In this document: positions 1 to 10,135 of the stretch, piece after piece
Numbering within the stretch: position 1 is the first letter of the stretch
How the letters are laid out: each line of letters starts with the position of its first letter
From: Arthrobacter sp. SO3
GTDB lineage: Bacteria > Actinomycetota > Actinomycetes > Actinomycetales > Micrococcaceae
Direction: 5' to 3'
Length of the DNA stretch: 61,112 nucleotides
NCBI RefSeq assembly: GCF_020532825.1
Contig: NZ_MQTS01000192.1
Span: 19,960 to 81,071 of the forward strand
Program-made: the position numbers and the translations under genes
Notes under the pieces: generated by a model
Database searches by the model: none
What the model was told of the DNA's origin: nothing
What the model saw: only the letters and a program-made list of their open reading frames with translations

Positions 1-185
1 TCACGAACCTCATGGGCGACGCGGGCCCGGACCGGTTCGTCAACGATCTTGCGGCCGTCCTTGCAGAACACACCCCCGGCCCGCAGCCGCACATCGGAGG
101 CCGGATCGGGCTGCACTTCTACACCTTTGGCGGCCTGTCGGCGACGGCGGACTGGGTCCGGCAGTTCGTCTCCGAGCAAGGCTGA
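1..185 (+). CDS. metF: Methylenetetrahydrofolate reductase-like protein, C-terminal end (5' cut by window edge)
   Basis: The frame is open from the first bases and stops with TGA at 183-185, leaving about 60 residues. The tail contains HFYTFGG followed by SATADWVRQFV, which resembles the end of MetF TIM-barrel enzymes. MetF interconverts 5,10-methylene-THF and 5-methyl-THF using a flavin. purU starts 10 bases later on the same strand and a LigM-type demethylase follows, so the likely role is oxidation of the 5-methyl-THF made by the demethylase, as known for the ligM-metF pair of lignin-degrading sphingomonads. Family assignment rests on this tail plus context only. Confidence 0.68.
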   Translation, partial: TNLMGDAGPDRFVNDLAAVLAEHTPGPQPHIGGRIGLHFYTFGGLSATADWVRQFVSEQG

Positions 186-195
186 GGGGGCAGCG

Positions 196-1068
196 GTGGC
201 ACTCCACACCGAATCCCTGAAAGACCAGTCCTGCCTGATTGTCCACGGCCCCGACCAGCCCGGGATTGTCGCAGCGGTCGCGGCGCTGGTCACCCGCAAC
301 CACGGGAACATCGTCTCCCTCGACCAGTACTCAAGCGATCCGGCGGCGGGCGATTTCTTCCAGCGGGTGGTGTTCAACCGGCCCGACCTTGCGGCCGCGA
401 TGCCCGCGATTGAGGCCGACCTGGACAAGACCCTGGCCCCGCTGGGGCTCGCCTGGACGCTCACGGACCGGTCCGTCCCCAAGCGCATGGCCATCCTGGT
501 GTCGACGTCCGACCACTGCCTGCTCGAACTGCTCTGGCGGCACCGACGCGGCGAGCTGCCCGTGACCATCCCCATGGTGGTCTCGAACCACACGAACACA
601 GCCGAGGACGTCCGCTCCTTCGGGGTGCCCTTCTTCCACGTGCCATCACTGGGCTCCGACAAGTCGCGTGCGGAAGCCGAAATCCTGAAGCTGCTCGAGG
701 GGAACGTGGACTTTGTGGTGCTCGCGCGCTACATGCAAATCCTGTCACCGGACTTCCTGGACCGGGCGGGCGTGCCACTGATCAACATCCACCACTCGTT
801 CCTGCCCGCGTTCGTCGGGGCGGCCCCGTACCGCAAGGCCAAGGAGCGCGGCGTCAAGCTGATTGGCGCGACGTCGCACTACGTGACCAAAGACCTCGAC
901 GAGGGTCCCATCATTGAGCAGGACGTCGCCCGGGTGACGCATGCCCATTCGGCCACCGATCTCCAGGCCCGCGGCGCGTACGTCGAGCGGGCGGTCCTCT
1001 CGCGTGCCGTCCAGTGGCATGCCGAGGACCGGGTCATCCGGCACGGCAATCAGACGATCGTTTTCTGA
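196..1068 (+). CDS. purU: Formyltetrahydrofolate deformylase PurU
   Basis: 290 aa. It hydrolyses 10-formyl-THF to formate and free THF in the cytoplasm. An N-terminal ACT domain (about residues 1-85, with GPDQPGIVAAV) precedes a formyltransferase-fold domain that carries NIHHSFLPAF and DLDEGPIIEQ, the expected Asn/His/Asp catalytic stretch. The GTG at 196 is preferred because GAGGGGG lies 5 bases upstream and because the protein then has the family length. The frame is open further upstream but that part reads through metF. Placement between metF and ligM suggests it regenerates THF for demethylation rather than serving purine synthesis. Confidence 0.93.
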   Translation: MALHTESLKDQSCLIVHGPDQPGIVAAVAALVTRNHGNIVSLDQYSSDPAAGDFFQRVVFNRPDLAAAMPAIEADLDKTLAPLGLAWTLTDRSVPKRMAILVSTSDHCLLELLWRHRRGELPVTIPMVVSNHTNTAEDVRSFGVPFFHVPSLGSDKSRAEAEILKLLEGNVDFVVLARYMQILSPDFLDRAGVPLINIHHSFLPAFVGAAPYRKAKERGVKLIGATSHYVTKDLDEGPIIEQDVARVTHAHSATDLQARGAYVERAVLSRAVQWHAEDRVIRHGNQTIVF

Positions 1069-2541
<1,473 letters not shown>

Positions 2542-2553
2542 GCTGGGAACCTC

Positions 2554-2584
2554 GGTACAAGGGGGCGACTCGCCCCCTTGTACC
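2554..2584. promoter_or_regulatory. Perfect 14-bp inverted repeat between ligM and padR
   Basis: Arms GGTACAAGGGGGCG and its exact complement are separated by ACT. It lies 12 bases after the ligM stop and 24 bases before the PadR start. No T-run follows, so it could be a PadR operator (autoregulation), an attenuating hairpin, or both. Confidence 0.6.
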
Positions 2585-2607
2585 TCCAGCCACCCAAGGA
2601 GTACCGC

Positions 2608-3228
2608 ATGAGCCTTCGATATGCGCTGCTTGCGTTGCTCCGCGTAGGCCCGCTCTCCGGCTACGAGCTGCAGAAAGAGTTCTCCTTATCGGTGGGGCAC
2701 GTGTGGCATGCCCCCGACTCCCAGATCTACCCCGAGCTGCGCAAAATGGAGGCCGAAAAACTCATCGAGGGCGAAGAGCAACCGCGGGGCCAGCGCGCCA
2801 CCAGGCGCGTCTATCACGTGACCGATGCCGGTGACCGGGCGTTCCTCGCCTGGATGCAGGCACCGCTGGAGTACGCACGAGTCCGCGATCCGGCCCACCT
2901 GCGGGCCGCTTATCTGGAAGCGACATCCCCCGCGGCGGCCCGCGAGTTCCTCCGCAGGCACATCGCGCAGTGGGAGCGCGAGCTGGCGCAGTGGGAGGGT
3001 GAACTCCTTCGGATCGCCGAAGTGTCCAACCCGATGCTGGTACGGCGCCTCGCGGTCACAGAACCCCAGGACCGCGAACGGACGATAGCGTTCAAGCGGT
3101 TTACTTATGAGGGCCTCGTTGACCGGGCCCGGGTCGAGATTTCATGGGCCCAGCGCGGACTCAAGCTCATCGATGAACTGGAAGCCGCCGGCGGAGTGAC
3201 CCCTGATCCGAGCGCCGCCCGCGTGTAG
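2608..3228 (+). CDS. PadR-family transcriptional regulator
   Basis: 206 aa. The N-terminal winged helix starts MSLRYALLALL, followed by GPLSGYELQKEF and SQIYPELRKMEAEKLIEGE, typical of PadR. The C-terminal half (PadR_C / Vir-like) is helical with QWERELAQWEGEL, the dimerisation coiled coil. ATG at 2608 is chosen because AAGGAG lies 6 bases upstream; the frame stays open further 5' without a better site. PadR proteins classically sense phenolic acids, which fits control of the adjacent ligM module. The palindrome just upstream is the obvious candidate operator. Confidence 0.88.
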   Translation: MSLRYALLALLRVGPLSGYELQKEFSLSVGHVWHAPDSQIYPELRKMEAEKLIEGEEQPRGQRATRRVYHVTDAGDRAFLAWMQAPLEYARVRDPAHLRAAYLEATSPAAAREFLRRHIAQWERELAQWEGELLRIAEVSNPMLVRRLAVTEPQDRERTIAFKRFTYEGLVDRARVEISWAQRGLKLIDELEAAGGVTPDPSAARV

Positions 3229-3301
3229 CGTCCGTCACCGCCCAGGCGGAGCTGCACCTGCCCGCATCCACCCCGTTCGCCTTCCATCCCGTGCCGTCCA
3301 G

Positions 3302-3341
3302 CCCGTTGCCGTCCCGGTCCCTGGTCCGGTACGGCAACGGG
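3302..3341. terminator. Bidirectional hairpin between padR and the transporter operon
   Basis: Perfect 11-bp arms CCCGTTGCCGT / ACGGCAACGGG with an 18-base loop that itself holds CCGG pairs. It lies between convergent padR (+) and the solute-binding protein gene (-). No clear T-run on either side. Confidence 0.5.
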
Positions 3342-3364
3342 ATGCGGTTATGCCAGGCAGGCGG

Positions 3365-4621
3365 TTACCCGAAGTTCTCGGCCGTCGCGTATCCCTTTCC
3401 GTTGTACTTCTGGACGATGACCGACGACACGGCGGGCTGACCGTCGACTGTGGTGTCGATCGAGGTGCCCGAGAGCATCAGGGGTGCCTGCAGGCCCTTG
3501 ATGTTCCGCAGGGCGGTCATGAAGCTGTCCCGCGTCGGACTGGTCATGTTCTTGAATGCCTGCTCCAGCGTGGCTCCCACCATGTAGCTCCACATGCAGT
3601 GCGGGAACGCCGGCATGTCCGGGTAGTTGCCGTACTGCTTGAGTTCCGAGAGGAACTTAACGACGTCGGGATCCTTGGCGAACGCCGGGCTCTGCGGCGC
3701 CTTGGCGAACGACACCGAGTAGATGCCCGGGTAGGCAGCCGCGCCGCCCGGCTCAAGGATCGCCGTAGGACTCGAGGTGTTGGACGGCAGGAACCAGCTG
3801 GGCTTCCAGCCGATCTGCTGCGCCTTCTGCAGCGCGGCGATCGTGAGCGGGGTGACCGACATCGCGTTGAAGAAGACGTCCGCCCCGGAGGAGGCGAGCT
3901 GGGTGAGCTGCGCATCCACCGAGGTGTCGGTGGCCTCGTAGGTTTGTTCTCCCACCACCGAGATGTTGCTGGCGTCCTTGATGGCCTCCTTGAAGCCCGA
4001 AACGTAGCCCTTGCCGTAGTCGTCGTTCTGGGACAGGAGGGCAACCTTGTGCTGGTCCTTGGAGGCAGCGAGCAGTTTGCCGAAGGCGGCCCCCTCATTC
4101 TGGTAGATCGGCACGAACCCCAGCTGCCAGGGGCTCTGCTTCTGATCGCTGAAGAGCGGATCGCCGGTCATCACGAGCACCTGCGGGAACTTTTCGCTGA
4201 TGGCGGCGTCACGGTAGGCACGGTTGGTCGGAGTGCCGAGGCCAGCCGTGGCGGCGAAGACATTGTCGGACACCATCTGCTGGAAGTTCGCCAGCGATTT
4301 CTGCGGATCGTACGCGTCGTCGTAGGACTTGATGGTGACGGTGCGCGTCTTGCCGTCGCCGAACTTCACGCCACCCGCCGCGTTCACGGCGCCGAAGTAG
4401 GCCGAGACGCCTGCGACAGTGCAGGTTCCGGGGCCGGCGGTTGCGCCGCTGAGTGGAGTGGTGATGCCAAGAGTGATCGAAGTGTCGGTAATGCCGGGGG
4501 ACGCCCCCGAGCCGCCGCCCTGCCCCGAGCCGCCGCGGGTGCAACCTGAGAGGGAGAGCGCGACGATCGATGCCATCGCGACGATGCCAAGGACCCCGCC
4601 TGGCTTTGTTCTAATCTTCAT
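3365..4621 (-). CDS. ABC transporter substrate-binding lipoprotein, LivJ/K (type-1) family
   Basis: 418 aa. The signal peptide ends in a lipobox (SLSGC, Cys27), so it is lipid-anchored outside the membrane. The mature part is a periplasmic-binding-protein type 1 fold: ITLGITTPLSG at the start, SYDDAYDPQKSLANFQQMV, and QNDDYGKGYVSGFKEAI. Start ATG at 4621 overlaps the permease stop as ATGA, so translation is coupled. It is the last gene of the five-gene operon. Homologues bind branched-chain amino acids, amides or aromatic acids; the ligM neighbourhood makes an aromatic ligand plausible but unproven. Confidence 0.9.
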   Translation of the reverse strand: MKIRTKPGGVLGIVAMASIVALSLSGCTRGGSGQGGGSGASPGITDTSITLGITTPLSGATAGPGTCTVAGVSAYFGAVNAAGGVKFGDGKTRTVTIKSYDDAYDPQKSLANFQQMVSDNVFAATAGLGTPTNRAYRDAAISEKFPQVLVMTGDPLFSDQKQSPWQLGFVPIYQNEGAAFGKLLAASKDQHKVALLSQNDDYGKGYVSGFKEAIKDASNISVVGEQTYEATDTSVDAQLTQLASSGADVFFNAMSVTPLTIAALQKAQQIGWKPSWFLPSNTSSPTAILEPGGAAAYPGIYSVSFAKAPQSPAFAKDPDVVKFLSELKQYGNYPDMPAFPHCMWSYMVGATLEQAFKNMTSPTRDSFMTALRNIKGLQAPLMLSGTSIDTTVDGQPAVSSVIVQKYNGKGYATAENFG

Positions 4622-5691
4622 GGTCGATCTTGCCTCTCTGTGTTTTCGAGTCCCTCCCGCGCGGCTTCCGGAACCGGATGATGCGCAGGAGCGGTCTGCG
4701 GGGGATTCCCGGATGTGGGGCGAGCGGTCCGCCGACGGCCGAGCCGACGGATCACTCGCGGAAGACTGACCAGTCCTTCGGGCAACAGGAACAGCACCAC
4801 GAGAAGTATCGCGCCTTGGCTGAGAGTGGTGAAGCTCGGATCGATCGCGTTCGTGAGTTGCGGAACGAAGACGTAATACGCGCCGCCGATGAGCGAGCCC
4901 GCGATGCTTCCGGCGCCGCCGATGACCATCGCCGCCAGGAGGCTGATGGAGTGGCCGAAGCTGAGGGTCTCGGGCGAGGTGTACTGCACGGCCGCGAGGT
5001 AGAGGAAGCCGCTCGCGCCGCCGAGGATCGAGGCAATGGTAAACGCGAGTACCTTGGTGCGGTACGGCGAGACGCCCATCGAGGCAGCGACGGCTTCGTT
5101 TTCCCGGACCACCCCGAACGCCCGCCCGTATTTGCCCTGCACGAGGCTTCGGGCCAGCAGGAACGCGGCGGCGGTCACCAGCAACACGATGTAGAACTGC
5201 CACTGGTCGCTGTACAGACCCGACCAGTCGGGTGCGTCCGAGAAGCGGGCGGAGATGCCCTGCGAGCCGCCCGTGAATTCTGAGAGGCGCTTGGCAAGGG
5301 GGACGCCGACAATCGGCAGCGCGATGGTGACCATCGCGATCGCCAGGCCGCCGAGCCGTGCAGCGGCGAGGGCCACAAGCAGCCCCACGATGCCGGCTAT
5401 CGCGCAGGCCGCGACGAACACCACGATGATGTTCCAACCGTGGTTGACGCCGTAGGCGGTGACGTAGGCGCCGAGCCCGACGAAGAAGATCTGCCCGAGG
5501 TTGACTTGTCCGGTGTAGCCCATGACGATGTTCAGCCCCAACACCGCGACGGCATAGACGCCAATGCGCACCAGCGTCTGGTTGGCAAACGCCGGAAGGA
5601 GGAGTGGGGCGGCGATCAGTGCAATCGCAACCACCACTGTGAGTGCGATCCGCGCTGATCTGTTGCGTAGAACGGGCGATACGGTACTCAT
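4618..5691 (-). CDS. ABC transporter permease, LivM family
   Basis: 357 aa integral membrane protein with about ten hydrophobic segments. It contains LNIVMGYTGQVNLGQIFFVGLGAY, the family signature, and ends in a hydrophilic Arg/Pro-rich tail (RRTARPTSG onward) longer than usual. It pairs with the LivH-type permease upstream. ATG at 5691 overlaps the preceding stop (TGATG), and its own stop overlaps the binding-protein start (ATGA). Confidence 0.9.
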   Translation of the reverse strand: MSTVSPVLRNRSARIALTVVVAIALIAAPLLLPAFANQTLVRIGVYAVAVLGLNIVMGYTGQVNLGQIFFVGLGAYVTAYGVNHGWNIIVVFVAACAIAGIVGLLVALAAARLGGLAIAMVTIALPIVGVPLAKRLSEFTGGSQGISARFSDAPDWSGLYSDQWQFYIVLLVTAAAFLLARSLVQGKYGRAFGVVRENEAVAASMGVSPYRTKVLAFTIASILGGASGFLYLAAVQYTSPETLSFGHSISLLAAMVIGGAGSIAGSLIGGAYYVFVPQLTNAIDPSFTTLSQGAILLVVLFLLPEGLVSLPRVIRRLGRRRTARPTSGNPPQTAPAHHPVPEAAREGLENTERQDRP

Positions 5692-6578
5692 CAGACCCTC
5701 ACCACGACCTTTCTCCCGAACAGGCCCTGGGGACGAAGGACAAGGATGACGAAGATCAACACAAACGGCACGGCGATCTTGAGGTCATGACCGATGAAGG
5801 GCACGTAAACGGCCACCAGGTTCTCAAGCACACCGATCGCCGAAGCGGCCACGACACAGCCGATCGGGCTGCTCAGGCCACCGAGGATGACGGCGGCGAG
5901 CGCGTAAACGAGCGCCGTGTCGAGCATGCCCGGGGTCAGCGTCAGCTGCGGAGCGACGAGGACGCCGGCGATTGCCCCGAGGGTCGCCGCAAGCCCCCAG
6001 CCGACCATGAGCAGCCGCCCCACCGGGAGCCCCGAGAATGCAGCGGAGGCTGGGTTGTCAGCCACCGCGCGGAGCGCGAGCCCGAGTTTGGTCCGGAGGA
6101 ACAACAGCTGCAGAACGACCATGATCACCACGATCGTCACCGTGGTTGCCAGGGATCGGACGCTCACCACCGCTCCGAGGATTTCCACGCTTGTCAGCGG
6201 GAACAGAGAGGGGAATCCGAGGTTGTTGTAACCCCAAAGTACTGCGCAGAGGCCCGTGACAAGGGTGAGCAGCCCGACAGTCACGACGACGGCGGTGTCC
6301 GGATCGCCCCGTTCGAACCGGCGGACCAGAAATCGCTCCACCAGCGCCCCGATGAAGAACGACAGCACCACCGCAACGATGATCGCGAGGATAAGCGGCA
6401 GGCCCAGCCGGACGAAGACGTAGGCAATGTAGCTGGACAGCACGGCCAGGCCGCCCTGGGCGAAGTTGATCAGGCCGGTCGCCTGGTTCACGAGCACGAT
6501 CGCCAGGGCCAGGGCCGCATAGATGGCGCCGGTGGATAGTCCGTCGACCACAAGTTGGATAAAGGTGCCCATGCCCAT
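5691..6578 (-). CDS. ABC transporter permease, LivH family
   Basis: 295 aa with about eight membrane helices. It shows the LivH hallmarks: FIQLVVDGLSTGAIYAALALA at the start, NQATGLINFAQGGLAVL, and ILGGLSSPIGCVVAA near the end. It forms the translocation pore with LivM. The ATG at 6578 directly abuts the LivF stop, so the two are very likely co-translated. Confidence 0.9.
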   Translation of the reverse strand: MGMGTFIQLVVDGLSTGAIYAALALAIVLVNQATGLINFAQGGLAVLSSYIAYVFVRLGLPLILAIIVAVVLSFFIGALVERFLVRRFERGDPDTAVVVTVGLLTLVTGLCAVLWGYNNLGFPSLFPLTSVEILGAVVSVRSLATTVTIVVIMVVLQLLFLRTKLGLALRAVADNPASAAFSGLPVGRLLMVGWGLAATLGAIAGVLVAPQLTLTPGMLDTALVYALAAVILGGLSSPIGCVVAASAIGVLENLVAVYVPFIGHDLKIAVPFVLIFVILVLRPQGLFGRKVVVRV

Positions 6579-7289
6579 TCAACCCCCCAGATAGGCGCGG
6601 CGGATCTCATCCATGCCCTTGAGCTCGGCCGAGGATCCGGTCAGCACGTTACGGCCCGTTTCGAGCACGGTTGCCGTGTCGACCAGCGAGAAGGCGAGGT
6701 TTGCGTTCTGCTCAACGACCACCATGGCGATGCCTGACTCCCGCCGGAGCCGGCGGATCGAATCGTAGACTGTTTTGGCCGTGCTGGGTGCCAGCCCGAG
6801 GGATGCTTCGTCGAGGAGCAAAAGCTTGGGTTTGGCCATGAATGCCCTGGCCACGGCGAGCATCTGCTGCTCGCCGCCGGACAGCGCCGCCGCCCGCGAG
6901 CTAACGCGGTCCTGGAGTTGCGGGAACAGGTCCAGGCAATAGTCGACGTCCGCGGAAATTGCCTTCCTGCCTTTGCGAAGGTAAGCGCCAACCAACAGGT
7001 TCTCCCGAACGCTGAGTTGGCCAAGGGTTCCGCGGCCCTCCGGGACGTGGGCGATCCCCAAGGCGGCCACCTGGTCGGGGCGCAAACCCCGGATGTCGCG
7101 TCCGTCGAATGTGATCCGGCCACCGGTGCGCACTGTGCCGCTGACCGCGCGCAGGGTGGTGGTTTTGCCGGCTCCGTTCGCGCCCAGGATTCCTACGGAC
7201 CCGCCCTCCGGCACGCTGAGGGAGACCCCGTCGAGCACTTGTACGGGCCCGTAGAACGCGGTCACATCGGCCAGTTCAAGCAGCGTCAT
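6579..7289 (-). CDS. ABC transporter ATPase, LivF family
   Basis: 236 aa. Walker A GANGAGKTT, signature LSGGEQQML, Walker B LLLLDEASLGL and a switch-His region (VVVEQNANLAF) are all present and the length is typical. The start overlaps the end of the LivG gene by 14 bases. It energises uptake together with LivG. Confidence 0.92.
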   Translation of the reverse strand: MTLLELADVTAFYGPVQVLDGVSLSVPEGGSVGILGANGAGKTTTLRAVSGTVRTGGRITFDGRDIRGLRPDQVAALGIAHVPEGRGTLGQLSVRENLLVGAYLRKGRKAISADVDYCLDLFPQLQDRVSSRAAALSGGEQQMLAVARAFMAKPKLLLLDEASLGLAPSTAKTVYDSIRRLRRESGIAMVVVEQNANLAFSLVDTATVLETGRNVLTGSSAELKGMDEIRRAYLGG

Positions 7290-8082
7290 CCGCTGAGTCC
7301 TTCCCGATGTAAGCCTCGATCACGCGGGGATCGGACTGCGCCTCTGCTGCGGTGCCGGCCATGAGCTTGCGGCCGTGGTCGAGCACGACGACCTGGTCGG
7401 TGAGGGCCGAGATGAGTCCCATGTGGTGCTCCACGATGATGATCGTGATGTCCTGCTCGGCGCGGATCCGCTTCACCGTTGCGATGAGTTGCTGCACCTC
7501 GCCATGGGATAGTCCCGCTGCGGGCTCATCGAGCAGCAGCAGGGCCGGCTTGGAGAGCAGGGCTCGCCACAGCTCGATACCCTTGTGAAGGCCATGCGAG
7601 AGTTCATCGGCCGGGAGTTCTGCCGCCCAACCGAGACCTGCGTGGTCGAGGAGTTCGAGCGCTTCCGCACGGATGGCGCGCTCGGCCCGCCCCGTGTACG
7701 GCAGCCGGAGCGCCCATGAAACGGGCCCACCGGGAAGCCGGATGTGCCCCCCGAGAAGCACATTCTGCAGGACTGTGGCGTTCAGTTGGAGAGCGGGGTG
7801 CTGGAAGGTGCGCGCCAGCCCGAGTCGTGCAAGGCGGGACGGGGCGCTCCCCCGCACCTCTTTGCCGGTGATGGTGATCGACCCGGAGCTCGGCTTGTAG
7901 TGACCGCTGATGCAGTTAAATAGCGACGTTTTCCCGGCCCCATTGGGACCGACCAGGCCCAGGATGACACCCGGCTCGACGTCGAAGCTCACGTCCTGCA
8001 GCACCTTGACGCCACCGAAGTGCAGGTTCACGTCCTTCAGGCTCAGGCTTGCGGCCACCCCCGTACCTTCCTGTCGCATCAT
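7276..8082 (-). CDS. ABC transporter ATPase, LivG family
   Basis: 268 aa. Walker A GPNGAGKTS and Walker B LLLLDEPAAGLS are canonical, but the signature region reads LSHGLHKGIEL, lacking the usual Gly-Gln pair; LivG-type ATPases tolerate variation here. ATG at 8082 is used, with a second ATG three bases on. First gene of the operon, 35 bases downstream of the predicted transcription start. Confidence 0.9.
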   Translation of the reverse strand: MMRQEGTGVAASLSLKDVNLHFGGVKVLQDVSFDVEPGVILGLVGPNGAGKTSLFNCISGHYKPSSGSITITGKEVRGSAPSRLARLGLARTFQHPALQLNATVLQNVLLGGHIRLPGGPVSWALRLPYTGRAERAIRAEALELLDHAGLGWAAELPADELSHGLHKGIELWRALLSKPALLLLDEPAAGLSHGEVQQLIATVKRIRAEQDITIIIVEHHMGLISALTDQVVVLDHGRKLMAGTAAEAQSDPRVIEAYIGKDSADDAA

Positions 8083-8123
8083 TGCTAGGAAACGACGCGA
8101 TCGGTCACGACCGCCCGAGACCG

Positions 8124-8152
8124 ACGGTACGGATCGGAGACGAAATTGTCAA
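8124..8152 (-). promoter_or_regulatory. Sigma-70-type promoter for the Liv-type operon
   Basis: Reading the minus strand, a perfect TTGACA (8152-8147) is followed after 17 bases by TACCGT (8129-8124), giving a start near 8117, upstream of the ATPase ATG at 8082. The -35 box and spacing are ideal; the -10 fits the TAnnnT pattern. Confidence 0.6.
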
Positions 8153-8201
8153 CGATTTGGTTTAGGCCTTGCTGGACGTTGGGAGCGGCAGCAGACAGCG
8201 C

Positions 8202-8489
8202 CTAGCCTCCCGCGACGGACTGGATGATCAGGACCTCCTGGCCAGGGGACACCTCGGTGGCAAGCCCCCGCAATCGGCGGATCTCATTCCCGTTGACGTA
8301 TATATTCACGTAGCGCCGGATCGCCCCGGTTTCATCCCGTAACCGCCTCGCCAGAGCCGGGTAATCCCCGGTCACCAGGTCCAGCACCGCCTCCACCGTC
8401 GCCGCCGCGTCTGCGGGCGCAGTCAGGTAAGACTGCCCGCCGGCCAGCGGCTGGAGCACGCTGGGCAAGACCACACTGATTTCGGCCAC
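8202..8489 (-). CDS. MoaD/ThiS-like ubiquitin-fold protein
   Basis: 95 aa starting with GTG at 8489. It ends in Val-Ala-Gly-Gly, the C-terminal diglycine that is adenylated and thiocarboxylated in MoaD/ThiS sulfur carriers. NIYVNGNEIRRLRGL and VSPGQEVLIIQSVAGG match the family. No MoeB/ThiF activating enzyme or molybdopterin gene is nearby. The upstream neighbour on the same strand is an Asp-box propeller protein ending 7 bases away, so the two probably form an operon. Confidence 0.85.
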   Translation of the reverse strand: MAEISVVLPSVLQPLAGGQSYLTAPADAAATVEAVLDLVTGDYPALARRLRDETGAIRRYVNIYVNGNEIRRLRGLATEVSPGQEVLIIQSVAGG

Positions 8490-8495
8490 GGGGCC

Positions 8496-9635
8496 TCAAG
8501 CGTTCACAGCGGCGCCGGGCCCCGCGGGACCGGACGCGAAAGCCGGGGAGACTTCCGCCGCCCGCACGCACAGCACGTCCGGCAGGTGCGAGGCCACTTC
8601 GGCGAAGTGTTCACCCTCGTCCGCACTTGCGTAGACGCTGCCACCGCGCGTGCCAAAGTACACGCCGGCCGGTTCTGCCGCGTCGACGCAGGCCGCATCC
8701 CGAAGCACAGAGTTGAAATCTGACGCGGGCAGCCCGTCGTCCAGGCGCTTCCAACTCGCGCCGGCGTCGTCCGTCCGGTGAACCGCGAGCCTGCCCTCCG
8801 GCGGGATCCTTTCGCCGTCCGCCTTGAGCGGGATCACCCAGGCGGTGCCGGCCCGGCGGGGGTGCGTGAGCATCACGAAGCCGAAGTCCGCCGGCAGGCC
8901 TTCCGCAATGGATTCCCAGTTCTCGGCGTCGTCGTCACTGCGATAGACGCCATGGTGGTTCTGCGCGTAGAGGCGGCCGTCGACGGCGGCATCGGCCGCG
9001 ATCTTGTGCACGCACTGGCCGAATTCCGGGTCGGGGTCGGGCATGAAGTAGGCCGAAATTCCCTTGTTCCGCGGCTCCCAGGAGCTGCCGCCGTCGAGCG
9101 AGCGGTACACGCCGCCGGTACTCATGGCAACATGCACCTTCTCGCCGGTCTGGTCGACGAGGATGGAGTGCGCCGCTGCCCCGCCGTAGCCGGCACCCCA
9201 TTCGCCGCGGTGCGGATGGTCCCAGAGCCCGCGGTTGAGCTCGAAGTGTTCGCCGCCGTCGGTGGACTTCCAGACCGAGATCGGCTCACAGCCGGCCCAG
9301 ACGACGCCGGGACGGGACTCGGCGTCGGGATGGATCTGCCAGACGCGCTCCAACGCAGCATCGGCGCCCTCGGGGAAGCGGATGGCGCCCTGTTCCGGCT
9401 CGTTCCATGTTTCGCCCAGGTCATCGGAGTGGAACACCGTGGGGCCCCAGTGCTCGGAACGGACGCCGACCAGGATCCGGGTCCGGCCCCCGCGGGTGTC
9501 TATGCCGATACTGGGGACTTCGCTCATCAGGAAATGCGGGCCGGAAAGGGACCAGTCTCTGCGGTCCGGGCTCGTCGCCAGCCAGAGACCTTTCTTGGTG
9601 CCGATCGCCAGGACATATCTCTCTGCAGTTGCCAT
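8496..9635 (-). CDS. Asp-box (BNR) beta-propeller protein, exo-sialidase-like
   Basis: 379 aa without signal peptide. At least six Asp-box-like motifs are spaced along the chain: SDDLGETW, STDGGEHF, SLDGGSSW, SDDDAENW, TDDAGASW and SADEGEHF, giving a six-bladed propeller of the sialidase / VPS10-like type. The catalytic Arg triad and Tyr of true sialidases are not obvious, so enzymatic activity is doubtful. ATG at 9635 is preferred over an upstream in-frame start (9671) because MATAERYVLAIGTKKGLW begins the conserved part. Probably co-transcribed with the MoaD-like gene. Confidence 0.82.
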   Translation of the reverse strand: MATAERYVLAIGTKKGLWLATSPDRRDWSLSGPHFLMSEVPSIGIDTRGGRTRILVGVRSEHWGPTVFHSDDLGETWNEPEQGAIRFPEGADAALERVWQIHPDAESRPGVVWAGCEPISVWKSTDGGEHFELNRGLWDHPHRGEWGAGYGGAAAHSILVDQTGEKVHVAMSTGGVYRSLDGGSSWEPRNKGISAYFMPDPDPEFGQCVHKIAADAAVDGRLYAQNHHGVYRSDDDAENWESIAEGLPADFGFVMLTHPRRAGTAWVIPLKADGERIPPEGRLAVHRTDDAGASWKRLDDGLPASDFNSVLRDAACVDAAEPAGVYFGTRGGSVYASADEGEHFAEVASHLPDVLCVRAAEVSPAFASGPAGPGAAVNA

Positions 9636-9703
9636 GCCCCCTATGGAACCACCGCAGCAGGATGGCCGCAACGGTTTTCGGCCTGCTGGTTGCCCCGGAT
9701 GTA

Positions 9704-9913
9704 TCAGTCCACGAATTCGGACTGGGTTTCGATGAAGTCCCAGTCGGCGTCGGTCAGCACTCCGGAAACAACGTCCGGGTGTGGGCCTCCGGCTTCAGCT
9801 ATGCCCTGCAGCACGGGCAAAGGCAACTCGGCCGCGCGCAGGTTTTCACGCAGCCACTCCTTGCTTGCCAGATCGAGATCCAGCCACCACATGAAGATTT
9901 CCACGGCGGTCAC
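9704..9913 (-). CDS. Small acidic protein of unknown function
   Basis: 69 aa, tryptophan-rich and acidic (MWWLDLDLASKEWLRENL; DADWDFIETQSEF). I do not recognise a family. The composition looks protein-like and no larger gene overlaps it. It is divergent from the UspA gene and lies upstream of the propeller gene on the same strand. Confidence 0.5.
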   Translation of the reverse strand: MTAVEIFMWWLDLDLASKEWLRENLRAAELPLPVLQGIAEAGGPHPDVVSGVLTDADWDFIETQSEFVD

Positions 9914-10135
9914 CCTTTCCTCTGTTCTTCAACGTTAGGCCCGGCACCGGAGGGCTTCAAGGGCCGCCTGGCCCTGGCGGCGTTCATGGCAGCGAGGACG
10001 TCCGCGGTCCGCTCGAGTGCGCCGGGGGCCTGCGCCGGCGGGGATTTTGAGGTGATGGGAGACCGTGGGCATTCCGGCGGAAAGACCGGGGAGTAAGTCC
10101 CTGTTCAGGCCGCGGACCGCGGGCCACAATAGGGT

